Positions 34,325 through 42,800 of a stretch of DNA of 64,000 bases are shown here, piece by piece. Position numbers and translations under genes: made by a program. Position 1 is the first letter of the stretch; each line of letters opens with the position of its first letter. The notes under the pieces are model-generated. The model was not told where the DNA came from. It ran no database searches and worked only from the letters and a program-made list of their open reading frames with translations. Source of the DNA: Oceanimonas smirnovii ATCC BAA-899. GTDB taxonomy: Bacteria; Pseudomonadota; Gammaproteobacteria; Enterobacterales; Aeromonadaceae. The stretch lies in assembly GCF_000381965.1 (NCBI RefSeq), contig NZ_KB908470.1:1-64000 (forward strand). The letters run 5' to 3'.

Positions 34325-37197
34325 TGCTGGAACTGGTCACCGGTGGCGGCAAGCAGGATCCTGTGTTCAACCAGCCACTGTTAACGCCACTGCTTGATGC
34401 CATTAACCAGGCCGGCAAGGGCAGTGCCATTACCATGGCGGTGTCTTTTATTCGTCAGAGTGGGCTGTGGCTGCTGAAAGATGCGTTGCATGAAGCGCTG
34501 GGGCGGGGGGCCACATTGCGGGTGCTCACGTCCGATTATCTGGATGTAACCGAGCCGGTGGCACTCAGAGAGCTGATGCTGCTGGCCGAGCGCAGTGCCG
34601 ATGTGCGTATTTACCAAAGCAGCGGCGAGGCTGGCTTTCATCTCAAGTCTTATCTGTTTATTCAGCAACAGGGCGAGCAGCAGCTGCAGGGCAAAGGCTT
34701 TGTGGGCTCCAGTAATTTATCGAAAGCGGCACTGACCCAGTCGCTGGAATGGAGCTGGCAGCTGACGGTGAATGATGTTCACAGTCCGGCGGCCAGCAGC
34801 CTGCTGGCGCTGCAGGCGCAGATGGAGCGACTGTTTAACGACAGCCGGGTAGTCCCGCTTTCCAGTGAATGGATAGATGATTACCTCAAGCGTTATCGCC
34901 AAAGCCCGTTAACCCATCTTCGGCTGGTTACCGGCGACACCCGCAGCGATGACGAAACCCTGCGCGAAACCCCCATGCCCAACAGCGTGCAGGAAGCAGC
35001 ATTGGCGGCATTGCAGGCCAGCCGGACCGAGGGCTATCGCCGTGGTCTGGTGGTGATGGCCACCGGCCTTGGCAAAACCTGGCTGGCAGCCTTTGATGTG
35101 CGCCAGATGCAAGCCGCGCGCATTTTGTTTGTGGCTCACAGAGACGAGATTATTCGTCAGGCTCAGTCCACTTTTATTCACATGAACCCCGACGCACACA
35201 CCGGCCTGTATACCGGCGATCAGAAAGAGCAGGCCAACTGGCTGTTTGCTTCGGTGCAGACCCTGGGGCAGGATGCTCATCTCAAACGGTTTGACCGGGA
35301 ACACTTCGATTACATCGTAGTGGACGAATTTCACCATGCCACGGCGTCGTCTTATCGTCGGCTGCTGGATCACTTTAGGCCAAAGTTTTTACTGGGCCTG
35401 ACCGCCACTCCCGACCGCACCGATCAGGCGGATATTCTGGCCCTGTGCGACGACAATCTGGTGTTTGAGTGCCACCTGCGGGAAGCCATAGAGCGCCGTC
35501 ATCTGGTGCCGCTGGTCTATCACGGCATTTATGACGAGCATATCAACTACGAGGACATTCCATGGCGCAATGGCCGCTTTGATCCTGATGCTCTGGATCA
35601 TGCCTTTGCCAGCCAAAAGCGGGCCAGGCACGCGCTGGAACAATGGCGACGGCTGGGGCGCAGCCGCACTCTGGCGTTTTGTGTATCGGTGCGTCATGCC
35701 GAATTTATGGCGCGGATCTTTCAGGAAGCCGGCATTAACGCCGCCGCCGTCTATGCCGGATCTTCGCTGCCCCGTAACCAGGCACTGAAGGATCTTGCTG
35801 TAGGCCGGCTCAGCGTGATCTTCTCGGTGGATTTGTTTAACGAAGGTACGGATCTTCCTGCCATCGACACTCTGCTGATGTTGCGGCCCACCGAATCGCG
35901 CATTGTGTTTTTGCAGCAACTGGGTCGCGGCCTGCGCCTGCACCCGGGCAAGCAGGATCTGATGGTGATTGATCTGGTGGGCAATCACAGATCCTGTCTG
36001 TTTAAACCCTGGCAATTGCAGGAGACGCTGGGGGGATCAGGCACGCCGGGAGTAACCGATATCACGCTGCCGCCCGGCTGCTTTATTAATCTGGATCCGC
36101 AAGTGATCAAACTTGCCGATCAACTGCGTTACGGCAGTCGGGTGAGAGTAGCCGATGATTATGTGCGCCTGCGGGATCAACTGGGATCACGGCCTACGGC
36201 GGTGCAGGTCTTTCAGGCAAATATCGATTTTACCAAGGTGCGCAAGCAGCACGGCAGCTGGTTTGGGCTGGTACAAGAGCAGGGTGATCTGCCGGCGAAC
36301 GCCGAGCGTGTGCTGGCAAAACTACATGATTTTTTGCTGACCGGCATTGAAACCACCCGGCTTGCCAAGTGCTTCAAGCTGATTTTATTGCAGGCGCTGC
36401 TAGAGCTGGACGGCCTGCGTGAGCCGCCTCTGCTTAGCGAACTGGCCGAGCAGTCCCGGCTGGTGCTGGAGCGCCATCCTGATTTATTTATGCAGGATTT
36501 GCCCAAGCCTCAGCAGACCATGGCAGGCAACTCTGCCCAGTGGCTCAGCTACTGGAGCAGAAATCCGATAAAACACAGCACCAGCGGCAGCGGAGACTCT
36601 CAGGCTGACTACTGGTTCGAGATTCAGAATGAGCGCTTTTGTCCGCGCTTCAGCCTGCCGCTCAACGAGCTGAGTACTCTGCACGACATGATGCAGGAAC
36701 TGGTGGACTTGCGGCTGGCAGAATACCGCCGGCGCAAGAATAAAGCCAAAACGGAGCAGATTACGCCAAGCGCCGAGGTGGTGAAGCTGCCGTATTATCC
36801 GAACCTAAAAATTGCCTGTGGCCATTTCAGAACCGGCAGCAGCGATGGTGCGGAAATGATGCCGGTGCCCGAAACAAAAGTGCGCGTGGATCCTCTGCAT
36901 CACTTTCTGGCCAGAGCAAAAGGCAACTCAATGAATGGCGGTAAGCATCCGGTGAACGACGGCGATCTGCTGTTGCTGGAGTGGATTACTCCAGACCATG
37001 CCGGCAGCATCAGCAACCAGACGGTGGCTATAGAGCGGCAGGATCAAACCGGTGACGATCAATACCTGCTGCGGGTAGTGCGCAAAATCGCCGAGGGCAG
37101 CTATCTGCTGCACGCCACCAACCCGGATTATGAAGACATTGCCGTTACCGAGGAAATGAAGCCGTTTGCGCGGCTGAAGCAGGTAGTGGAGGGCTGA
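34324..37197 (+). CDS. PLD-SF2 helicase fusion with DUF3427 C-terminus
   Basis: A 957-residue multidomain protein. About 1-180: a single phospholipase-D-like nuclease domain with HLKSY (HxK) and GSSNLSKAAL. About 225-600: an SF2 ATPase with Walker A MATGLGKTWLAA, motif II DEFH in YIVVDEFHHA, motif III GLTATPDRTD and motif VI QQLGRGLRLHPGK. About 600-957: DUF3427. The last ~110 residues read like a LexA/UmuD S24 domain (AKGNSMNGG...NDGDLLLLEW with Ser869; catalytic-lysine position occupied by Arg917). Single-PLD helicases are known from restriction-like defence. Coupled to the methyltransferase; followed by ptuA after 165 bp. Confidence 0.9.
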   Translation: MLELVTGGGKQDPVFNQPLLTPLLDAINQAGKGSAITMAVSFIRQSGLWLLKDALHEALGRGATLRVLTSDYLDVTEPVALRELMLLAERSADVRIYQSSGEAGFHLKSYLFIQQQGEQQLQGKGFVGSSNLSKAALTQSLEWSWQLTVNDVHSPAASSLLALQAQMERLFNDSRVVPLSSEWIDDYLKRYRQSPLTHLRLVTGDTRSDDETLRETPMPNSVQEAALAALQASRTEGYRRGLVVMATGLGKTWLAAFDVRQMQAARILFVAHRDEIIRQAQSTFIHMNPDAHTGLYTGDQKEQANWLFASVQTLGQDAHLKRFDREHFDYIVVDEFHHATASSYRRLLDHFRPKFLLGLTATPDRTDQADILALCDDNLVFECHLREAIERRHLVPLVYHGIYDEHINYEDIPWRNGRFDPDALDHAFASQKRARHALEQWRRLGRSRTLAFCVSVRHAEFMARIFQEAGINAAAVYAGSSLPRNQALKDLAVGRLSVIFSVDLFNEGTDLPAIDTLLMLRPTESRIVFLQQLGRGLRLHPGKQDLMVIDLVGNHRSCLFKPWQLQETLGGSGTPGVTDITLPPGCFINLDPQVIKLADQLRYGSRVRVADDYVRLRDQLGSRPTAVQVFQANIDFTKVRKQHGSWFGLVQEQGDLPANAERVLAKLHDFLLTGIETTRLAKCFKLILLQALLELDGLREPPLLSELAEQSRLVLERHPDLFMQDLPKPQQTMAGNSAQWLSYWSRNPIKHSTSGSGDSQADYWFEIQNERFCPRFSLPLNELSTLHDMMQELVDLRLAEYRRRKNKAKTEQITPSAEVVKLPYYPNLKIACGHFRTGSSDGAEMMPVPETKVRVDPLHHFLARAKGNSMNGGKHPVNDGDLLLLEWITPDHAGSISNQTVAIERQDQTGDDQYLLRVVRKIAEGSYLLHATNPDYEDIAVTEEMKPFARLKQVVEG

Positions 37198-37201
37198 TCC
37201 C

Positions 37202-37345
37202 TCATTCTACTACCGCCCTTTTCGCTACCGGCATTTTGAACACCAGCGCCAGGGCAAGCACCAGAGTCAGGCCTTCGGCCAGAGGCAGTAACCCGGCCAA
37301 ATGGAGCAGGAAAAAGCAGGGATGAGCGGGTATGATGGCCGACAT
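37202..37345 (-). pseudogene. Short hydrophobic ORF, possible gene remnant
   Basis: A 47-codon ORF on the minus strand inside the 165-bp gap between the helicase and ptuA genes. It encodes one strongly hydrophobic helix (GLLPLAEGLTLVLALALVF) with a basic end (KMPVAKRA) and looks like the C-terminal piece of a transporter-type membrane protein. No ribosome site precedes the ATG at 37345. It may be the scar of a gene cut when the ptuAB module arrived, or chance. Confidence 0.25.
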
Positions 37346-37362
37346 AAAGAGAGAGGCCAACA

Positions 37363-38658
37363 GTGAAAATCAAAAAACTCACACTGACCAATTTTCGTCG
37401 CTTCGCCGAGTTTGAAATCGGCTTTGAACAGCAGTTGACCGTGCTGGTCGCCCGCAACGGGGCGGGCAAGTCCAGTGTACTGGATGCGGTGGCTACGGCT
37501 CTGGGACCGTTTCTGACGCGCTTGCCTGGTGTGTCGGGACTTAATCCCAGAGATCTCGACTTTCGAGTATTTGAAGATGGCCAGAAGCCCCCTTTTATGC
37601 GCATTGCCTGTGAAAGTTACGATGGCATTTGCTGGGATCGTACAGAAAAACGGGATAAAACCAAAAAAACGGCGGCGCAAATTCCCGATGGCTTGGGGAT
37701 TAAGCAACTTAATGACCACGTAGATTGCTTTGTTGATGCTCATAATGAAGGCGACGATTATCAGTTGCCAGTTTTCGTTTATTACGGCACCGGCCGGGGC
37801 GTATTTGATGTGCCTCAGCGTAAAAAGGGATTTGGCAAGGTGTTTTCCCGCTTTGAGGCTCTGGATGGAGCGCTGGAAAGCCGCACTAACTTCAGGCGCT
37901 TTGTTGAGTATTTTTACTTTCTGGAAGGTCAGGAATCCAGGTTGCAGAAGGAGAAGCGCTCCTTTGATGTTGAACTACCGGAACTCAAAGCCATTCGTGC
38001 AGCTGTGCAGCGGCTGATGCCGGAATTCAGCAACCCAAGAGGCGCTCATCCTGCCGGTATCATGGTTGACTGGACGGTAGAAAAGGAAGTGAAGCAGCTG
38101 CGTATTGAGCAACTTAGCGATGGTTACCGCACCACACTCGCTATGGTAATGGACATTGCCGCCCGTATGGCCGAGGCCAACCCGTCCATGGCTGATCCGC
38201 TGGAGACGGAGGGGGTGGTACTTATCGACGAAGTCGACTTGCATCTGCATCCGGGCTGGCAACAACGCATTCTGCCGGATCTCACTCGTACCTTCCCCAA
38301 TGTGCAGTTTATTGTTACTACTCACAGCCCTCAGGTGGTTAGTACAGTGCTACCGCAGTCGTTGCGGGTGATCGACTGGCAAGCAGATACACCGCGGTTG
38401 TTGCCGGTAGATTTTTCTCTGGGTGCTGAGTCACAACAGGTGCTTAAGCAAGTATTGGGAGTTGATTCCAGGCCCGAGAAGCTTGAAATTGTCGGCAAGT
38501 TGCACCGTTATCAGCAACTGGTGGCTGAAGATGCTTGGGACAGTGAAGAAGCGCTGACGCTGCGACGGGAATTGGATCAGTGGGGTGCAGAGCATGAGCC
38601 GGAATTGCTGCGCCTTGATATGGATATTCGTCTCAAGGAACTGGACCGCTCTTTATGA
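37363..38658 (+). CDS. ptuA: Septu-like AAA ATPase (PtuA-type)
   Basis: A 431-residue ABC/SMC-type ATPase of the OLD/RecF-like group: FRRF near the N-terminus, Walker A ARNGAGKSS (30-38), signature EQLSDGYRTT (about 249-258), Walker B VVLIDEVDLHLHP (about 285-297) and the H-loop TTHSPQVV (about 318-325). It overlaps by 4 bp a TIGR02646-type HNH gene, the arrangement of Septu (PtuA-PtuB) antiphage systems. No reverse transcriptase or msr/msd is seen upstream, which argues against a retron. RBS GAGAGG precedes the GTG/ATG start region; the start at 37363 reads MKIKKLTLTNFRRF. Confidence 0.85.
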   Translation: MKIKKLTLTNFRRFAEFEIGFEQQLTVLVARNGAGKSSVLDAVATALGPFLTRLPGVSGLNPRDLDFRVFEDGQKPPFMRIACESYDGICWDRTEKRDKTKKTAAQIPDGLGIKQLNDHVDCFVDAHNEGDDYQLPVFVYYGTGRGVFDVPQRKKGFGKVFSRFEALDGALESRTNFRRFVEYFYFLEGQESRLQKEKRSFDVELPELKAIRAAVQRLMPEFSNPRGAHPAGIMVDWTVEKEVKQLRIEQLSDGYRTTLAMVMDIAARMAEANPSMADPLETEGVVLIDEVDLHLHPGWQQRILPDLTRTFPNVQFIVTTHSPQVVSTVLPQSLRVIDWQADTPRLLPVDFSLGAESQQVLKQVLGVDSRPEKLEIVGKLHRYQQLVAEDAWDSEEALTLRRELDQWGAEHEPELLRLDMDIRLKELDRSL

Positions 38659-39452
38659 AAAAGGTGTTGAAAGGTAAGGAGCCGGACCAACTCAAACGTT
38701 ATCGTGCAGATTTTCCCGACCACAATTGGAAACAGTGCACTCAGGGTGGCTCAACCAAAACACGCAAGCAAGAAATCAGAGTCCGCCGGCAACAGATCCA
38801 GCAGCAACTGCGGGAGGATCAAGGTGGTCTCTGTGCCTATTGCGAAATCGATTTGAGACCTGCTGCCTCTGATGGCGTTGCGGATCTGCGGGTTGAGCAC
38901 TTCCATCCCAAGTCTGACAACAGCACTGATCATAACTGGCACCTGGACTGGCAAAATTTGTTGGCCTGCTGCCATGGTGGCTCCCGGCCGGACGTAGTAG
39001 AAGCCGGCGTGCGCTACTCCAGCCCGGATCACAGCTGTGATGTTCCCAAGGCTGAGCAGAACTGGGATAACCTTATTCTCAATCCGCTACAGCTACCTGC
39101 CTCTCCATGCCTGTTCAAGTATCAACGAGCCAATGGTGCCATCCTGGTTAACATTGAGCACTGCCAGCAGGCCGGTATAGAGCAGGCCCGGGCTCAGGCG
39201 ACCATCGAAAACCTGAGGCTGGATGCCGACAGGCTACGCCGTTTGCGCAAGGGAGAGCTGGACCGTATTAATGAACTGCTCAGAAACCTGGTGCAGCAGG
39301 GCAAGTCTGTCGAAGCTGCCCGGTCACACCTGGCCAGGGCCCTGCTGCGTAAAGACAGTGAGCAGCAGTGGCCGAGGTTCTTTTCCGCTATTCGCAGTTA
39401 TCTGGGCCGTGCGGCTGAAGAGCAGCTGACAGCTATTAACTATGATGGTTGA
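38655..39452 (+). CDS. ptuB: Septu-like HNH endonuclease (PtuB-type, TIGR02646 family)
   Basis: A 265-residue HNH nuclease: CAYC (60-63), EHFHPK (81-86), and NLLACC (101-106) constitute the treble-clef metal core, with a helical, basic C-terminal half (ENLRLDADRLRRLRKGELDR). TIGR02646-type HNH proteins pair with PtuA ATPases or with retrons. Start overlaps the ptuA stop (ATGA), so the two form one unit. In Septu the PtuA-PtuB complex is thought to cleave DNA upon phage infection. About half its length after the HNH core has no clear domain. Confidence 0.85.
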   Translation: MKKVLKGKEPDQLKRYRADFPDHNWKQCTQGGSTKTRKQEIRVRRQQIQQQLREDQGGLCAYCEIDLRPAASDGVADLRVEHFHPKSDNSTDHNWHLDWQNLLACCHGGSRPDVVEAGVRYSSPDHSCDVPKAEQNWDNLILNPLQLPASPCLFKYQRANGAILVNIEHCQQAGIEQARAQATIENLRLDADRLRRLRKGELDRINELLRNLVQQGKSVEAARSHLARALLRKDSEQQWPRFFSAIRSYLGRAAEEQLTAINYDG

Positions 39453-39486
39453 GTGTTGTTCAAAACTCGCAACGCCAGCTTGTTAT

Positions 39487-39564
39487 CTTGCCGATGCGCT
39501 TGAGTCTGGTGATGCCATGTATATATCCAAGGCGATCGGCATTATCGTCCGTCCTCATCATTGA
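39487..39564 (+). pseudogene. Decayed second copy of the HigA-like antitoxin gene
   Basis: LADALESGDAMYISKAIGI..VRPHH* closely matches the antitoxin at 39998-40294 (ADALESGDATYISKAIGI...ARPHVEHH). About 150 bp of the middle, including the helix-turn-helix, is deleted; a one-base insertion near the end creates an early TGA. The homology continues downstream through CATTGAGCATCATTAA and a hairpin-rich stretch to about 39620, matching 40275-40342. Confidence 0.75.
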
Positions 39565-39573
39565 GCATCATTA

Positions 39574-39620
39574 ACCTTTAAGGCCGGCTGCACAGGAACG
39601 CCAGCTAAAGCGGCGGCTAC
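39574..39620. repeat. Duplicated antitoxin-downstream sequence, copy 1
   Basis: TTTAAGGCCGGCTGCACAGG...AGCTAAAGCGGCGGCTAC resembles 40298-40342 (AAGGCCTGTTGTACAGGCC...GGCTGAAGCGGCGGCTAC), which forms two hairpins. The match shows that the antitoxin and its trailer were duplicated together. Confidence 0.6.
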
Positions 39621-39700
39621 ATTTGTGTGTAACCAGAGTTTTATGGGCAAATAAAAGCGCTGTATTGTTTGGTTGTAACTTTTAAACTACAATTCACGCT

Positions 39701-40005
39701 ATGAAGGTTATCGAATCAACCAAGTTCCGGCAATGGCTGAAAAAGCTCAGAGACGACACAGGCAGAGCCAAGGTTGTTTCCCGAGTCAGCCTCTTGCTGC
39801 CGGCCTGCCTGGCGATGTGGCCCCTGTTGGGCAGGGCGTAAGCGAGCTACGCATTCACTATGGGCCTGGCTATCGGGTTTACTTCTACCAGCAAGGTGAG
39901 GTGCTGGTGTTGTTGCTGTGTGGTGGCGACAAAGGGAGTCAACGTCGCGATATCGAAACCGCCCATCAGTTGTTGAAGGAATGGAGGGAGCAGCATCATG
40001 GCTGA
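39701..40005 (+). pseudogene. Frameshifted RelE/HigB-type toxin gene
   Basis: Two overlapping frames together encode one family protein. The first, from ATG 39701, gives MKVIESTKFRQWLKKLRDD...KVVSRVS and then runs into nonsense ending at a TAA near 39840. The second, in the -1 frame, continues LAAGLPGDVAPVGQGVSELRIHYGPGYRVYF...LLLCGGDKGSQRRDIETA, the core of the killer-protein (TIGR02683/RelE-like) family. The join is at about 39790-39800 and corresponds to a single missing base. The 39733 ATG start in the second frame would make a toxin without its N-terminus. Either a dead toxin, a sequencing error or, less likely, frameshifting. Confidence 0.8.
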
Positions 40006-40294
40006 AACATTCACCGAGTTTGACCCTGCCGAATATCTGAGCACCCCTGAGGCCATTGCCGAGTTCATTGCTGATGCGCTTGAGTCTGGTGATGCCACTT
40101 ACATATCTAAGGCGATCGGCATTGCCGCCCGAGCCAGAGGCATGACTGATCTGGCCAGAGAAACCGGCTTGTCCCGCGAACAGCTTTACCGCAGCTTTAG
40201 CGAGCGGGGTAACCCTACCCTGAAAACCGTCATGGCCGTGACTCGCGCCCTTGGCGTGGACATCACTGCACGGCCTCATGTTGAGCATCATTAA
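39998..40294 (+). CDS. higA: HigA-like antitoxin (addiction module antidote, XRE-type)
   Basis: A 98-residue TIGR02684-type antitoxin with the N-terminal toxin-binding part (FDPAEYLSTPEAIAEFIADALESGD) and a C-terminal helix-turn-helix (MTDLARETGLSREQLYRSFSERGNPTLKTVMAVTRALGVDI). It overlaps the toxin frame by 8 bp and normally represses its own operon. Its toxin is frameshifted here, so the antitoxin may be maintained by regulation or by cross-neutralising another toxin. An extra, decayed copy lies 430 bp upstream. Confidence 0.9.
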   Translation: MAETFTEFDPAEYLSTPEAIAEFIADALESGDATYISKAIGIAARARGMTDLARETGLSREQLYRSFSERGNPTLKTVMAVTRALGVDITARPHVEHH

Positions 40295-40297
40295 TTT

Positions 40298-40342
40298 TTT
40301 AAGGCCTGTTGTACAGGCCCCGCCGGCTGAAGCGGCGGCTAC
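40298..40342. repeat. Duplicated antitoxin-downstream sequence, copy 2
   Basis: Two small hairpins: GGCCTGT-TGT-ACAGGCC (40302-40318) and CCGCC-GGCTGAA-GCGGCGG (about 40320-40338). Counterpart of 39574-39620. Confidence 0.6.
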
Positions 40343-40352
40343 AAACAAGAAA

Positions 40353-40386
40353 AAGGCGTTAACTCTTTCGAGGTAACGCCTTAAAA
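40353..40386 (-). terminator. Rho-independent terminator of the dusB-fis operon
   Basis: On the minus strand, AAGGCGTTACC... GGTTAACGCCTT with stem GGCGTTA/TAACGCC is followed by TTTTTC. It lies 24 bp after the fis stop. The plus-strand T/A content also allows stopping higA transcription. Confidence 0.75.
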
Positions 40387-40409
40387 ATCAGTGCTTTAAC
40401 TGAATATTA

Positions 40410-40709
40410 TCAGTTCATTCCATACTTTTTGAGCTTTTTACGCAGAGTGCCGCGGTTAATGCCCATCATGTTGGCAGCGCGGGTCTGGTTGCCGCGGGTA
40501 TACTGCATGATCACGTCCAGCATGGGCGCTTCGACTTCGGAGAGAACCAGTTCATACAGCTCGGTTACTTCCTGGCCGTTAAGCTGGGACAGGTAGTTGC
40601 GCAGGGCCTGATCCACAGAGTTGCGCAGCGGGCGCTGGGTCGGCTGCTCGGAAGTTGCAGATTTGGTGGTAGTTACCAGTGCGTCAGAAGTCGTAGTTTG
40701 TTCGAACAT
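40410..40709 (-). CDS. fis: DNA-binding protein Fis
   Basis: A 99-residue nucleoid-associated protein and global activator of rRNA/tRNA genes. The C-terminal helix-turn-helix [29 protein letters not shown] is essentially the E. coli sequence; the N-terminal beta-hairpin arms are in residues 10-30. It is co-transcribed behind dusB with a 2-bp gap, as in Enterobacterales, and ends with a terminator. Confidence 0.98.
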   Translation of the reverse strand: MFEQTTTSDALVTTTKSATSEQPTQRPLRNSVDQALRNYLSQLNGQEVTELYELVLSEVEAPMLDVIMQYTRGNQTRAANMMGINRGTLRKKLKKYGMN

Positions 40710-40711
40710 AT

Positions 40712-41701
40712 TCAGTCGGCTCTTCTATTGTTCGTTAAGCTATTATTCGCGAAAAACTGCTCCAAGGCGTCGAGCTGTTGCTCGGCATCCTCGATAGCGT
40801 TGAAATTACGGCGAAAGTCACGGCCCGCCTCACTTTCCTGCAAGTACCAGCCCACATGTTTTCGGGCAATCCTTGGACCCATTACCTCGCCATAAAAGTC
40901 ATGCAGCGCGGTAACGTGTTCCCGAATCATTGCCTGCTCCTGTTCCGTCGGGAGCGGGGCGGGCAGGGTGCCTTGCTCAAGATAATGGCGGATTTCTCTG
41001 AAAATCCATGGTCGTCCCTGGGCAGCCCGGCCAATCATAATGGCATCGGCACCGGTGTAATCCAGCACAAACCGCGCCTTTTGCGGACTGCTGATATCTC
41101 CGTTGGCAACAACGGGGATCGAGACGGCCTGTTTTATTGCCCTGATGGTGTCGTATTCCGCGTTTCCCTTATACATGCAGGCGCGAGTGCGGCCATGCAC
41201 GGCAAGAGCCCGAATTCCGCAGTCTTCGGCAATGCGGGCAATGTGCACGCCGTTGCGGTTATCCGTGTCCCAGCCAGTACGAATTTTCAGGGTAACGGGC
41301 ACCGGCACTGCATTTACCACGGCGCTGACAATGTCCTGCACCAGCTCCGGGAATTGCAGCAGGGCGGAGCCTGCCATCTTTTTATTTACTTTCTTTGCCG
41401 GACAGCCCATGTTGATGTCGATGATCTGCGCGCCCTGATCCACATTGTATCGGGCGGCATCGGCCATCAGCTCCGGATCGGCACCAGCAATTTGCACGGA
41501 GCGAATACCGGCCTCACCAGCATGATCCATTCGCCGGCGCGATTTGTCGGAATCCCGCAAACGGGGATTGGCCGACATCATTTCCGACACGGCCATGCCG
41601 GCCCCCATGCGCATGCACAGGGTGCGGAAGGGTCTGTCGGTCACGCCCGCCATGGGTGCAACCAGTAACGGTGCGTCCAGTTTGTAAGGACCAATTTCCA
41701 T
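40712..41701 (-). CDS. dusB: tRNA-dihydrouridine synthase B
   Basis: A 329-residue FMN enzyme that reduces uridine in the tRNA D-loop. The Dus N-terminal signature is [20 protein letters not shown], the catalytic Cys is in [10 protein letters not shown], and the FMN-phosphate region includes [36 protein letters not shown]. Length matches DusB. dusB precedes fis and provides the translational context for fis in E. coli. Confidence 0.97.
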   Translation of the reverse strand: MEIGPYKLDAPLLVAPMAGVTDRPFRTLCMRMGAGMAVSEMMSANPRLRDSDKSRRRMDHAGEAGIRSVQIAGADPELMADAARYNVDQGAQIIDINMGCPAKKVNKKMAGSALLQFPELVQDIVSAVVNAVPVPVTLKIRTGWDTDNRNGVHIARIAEDCGIRALAVHGRTRACMYKGNAEYDTIRAIKQAVSIPVVANGDISSPQKARFVLDYTGADAIMIGRAAQGRPWIFREIRHYLEQGTLPAPLPTEQEQAMIREHVTALHDFYGEVMGPRIARKHVGWYLQESEAGRDFRRNFNAIEDAEQQLDALEQFFANNSLTNNRRAD

Positions 41702-41873
41702 GAGGTTAAGGCTGTCTTGGCTCAGGGTCGCGTATCTTACGCATTTTTAACGGTGCTGAAAAGCTCACAAATTGACCGGCGCATAAATTTTTATAAGTCA
41801 AGGTTCTGGTGTATTTTTTATGCAGTTTCAAGAGGGCTTTGGGGCTTTAAAAGGCCCCGAAAGGAGCCTTTAG
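41702..41873. other. Intergenic region dusB-prmA
   Basis: A 172-bp gap, AT-rich in the middle (about 41760-41830), probably holding the dusB-fis promoter. A GGGGC-TTTAAAA-GGCCCC hairpin at about 41839-41856 lies just after the prmA stop and may weakly terminate prmA. Confidence 0.45.
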
Positions 41874-42749
41874 TCAGCGCTTGCTGCCGTTCAGGCGGGC
41901 CCATTCTTCCCGGAACTCAGGCGCAGCCATATCAAACCACTGGTCGTACACCTGATTCAGACCATCGGCCTGGGTTTCCAGAATGCCGGACAGCGCCAGT
42001 TTGCCGCCTGTGCGCACCAGGCTGCTGATCACCGGAGAGAGTTCTTTCAGCGGGCCGGCCAGAATGTTGGCCACCACCACATCGGCGGTGAGGCCTTCGG
42101 GCTGATCCTGGGGCAGATATACGCTCAGGCGGTCGGCCACGCCGTTGCGCTCAGCGTTGTCTTTGCTGGCCTGCAGCGCCTGAGGGTCAATGTCGATGCC
42201 AATCACTTCCTTGGCACCCAGCTTGAGCGCGGCAAGGCCAAGAATGCCTGAGCCGCAGCCAAAGTCGATCACGGTTTTGCCGGTGAGATCCTGGCCGTCG
42301 AGCCATTCCAGACACAGTGCCGTGGTGGGGTGAGTACCGGTGCCAAAGGCCAGGCCCGGATCCAGCATCACGTTGACGGCATCGGGCTCGGGCACATCGC
42401 GCCAGCTGGGGCAAATCCACAGCCGGTTGCCAAAGCGCATGGGATGAAAGCTGTCCATCCACTCGCGCACCCAGTCCTTGTCTTCCAGCTGCTCTACCTT
42501 ATATACCAGATCTTTGCGGTAGAACTTTTTCAGAAAGTCGATGATGGGGGCCGGATCAGTTTCGGCGTCGAACAGTCCCACCACTACGGTGTCGTCCCAC
42601 AACAGGGTTTCACCGGGCAGAGGCTCAAACACCGGCTTGTCTTCGGCGTCCATGTAGGTCACCGCCTGAGCGCCACGGCCAGACAGCATATTGCTGACCT
42701 TGTCGGCGGTTTTTTCGGTGGCGTTGATGCGAATTTGTATCCAGGGCAT
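41874..42749 (-). CDS. prmA: Ribosomal protein L11 methyltransferase
   Basis: A 291-residue SAM methyltransferase trimethylating L11. The N-terminal L11-recognition domain ([37 protein letters not shown]) precedes the catalytic domain with [24 protein letters not shown], motif [21 protein letters not shown] and post-[10 protein letters not shown]. The position between panF and dusB is conserved in gammaproteobacteria. Confidence 0.98.
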   Translation of the reverse strand: MPWIQIRINATEKTADKVSNMLSGRGAQAVTYMDAEDKPVFEPLPGETLLWDDTVVVGLFDAETDPAPIIDFLKKFYRKDLVYKVEQLEDKDWVREWMDSFHPMRFGNRLWICPSWRDVPEPDAVNVMLDPGLAFGTGTHPTTALCLEWLDGQDLTGKTVIDFGCGSGILGLAALKLGAKEVIGIDIDPQALQASKDNAERNGVADRLSVYLPQDQPEGLTADVVVANILAGPLKELSPVISSLVRTGGKLALSGILETQADGLNQVYDQWFDMAAPEFREEWARLNGSKR

Positions 42750-42800
42750 GGCAGTCTTCGTTAGGGGTTAAAGAGCATATTCTATCATATTGCCGCCGTG

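Noticed and set aside
37250-37362. Retron msr/msd RNA upstream of the ATPase-HNH pair
   Set aside because: The gap is short, shows no long inverted repeat, and there is no reverse transcriptase gene nearby.
39733-40005. Complete toxin starting at ATG 39733
   Set aside because: This start lies in the wrong frame for the conserved N-terminus, which is encoded from ATG 39701; the first ~20 residues do not resemble the family.
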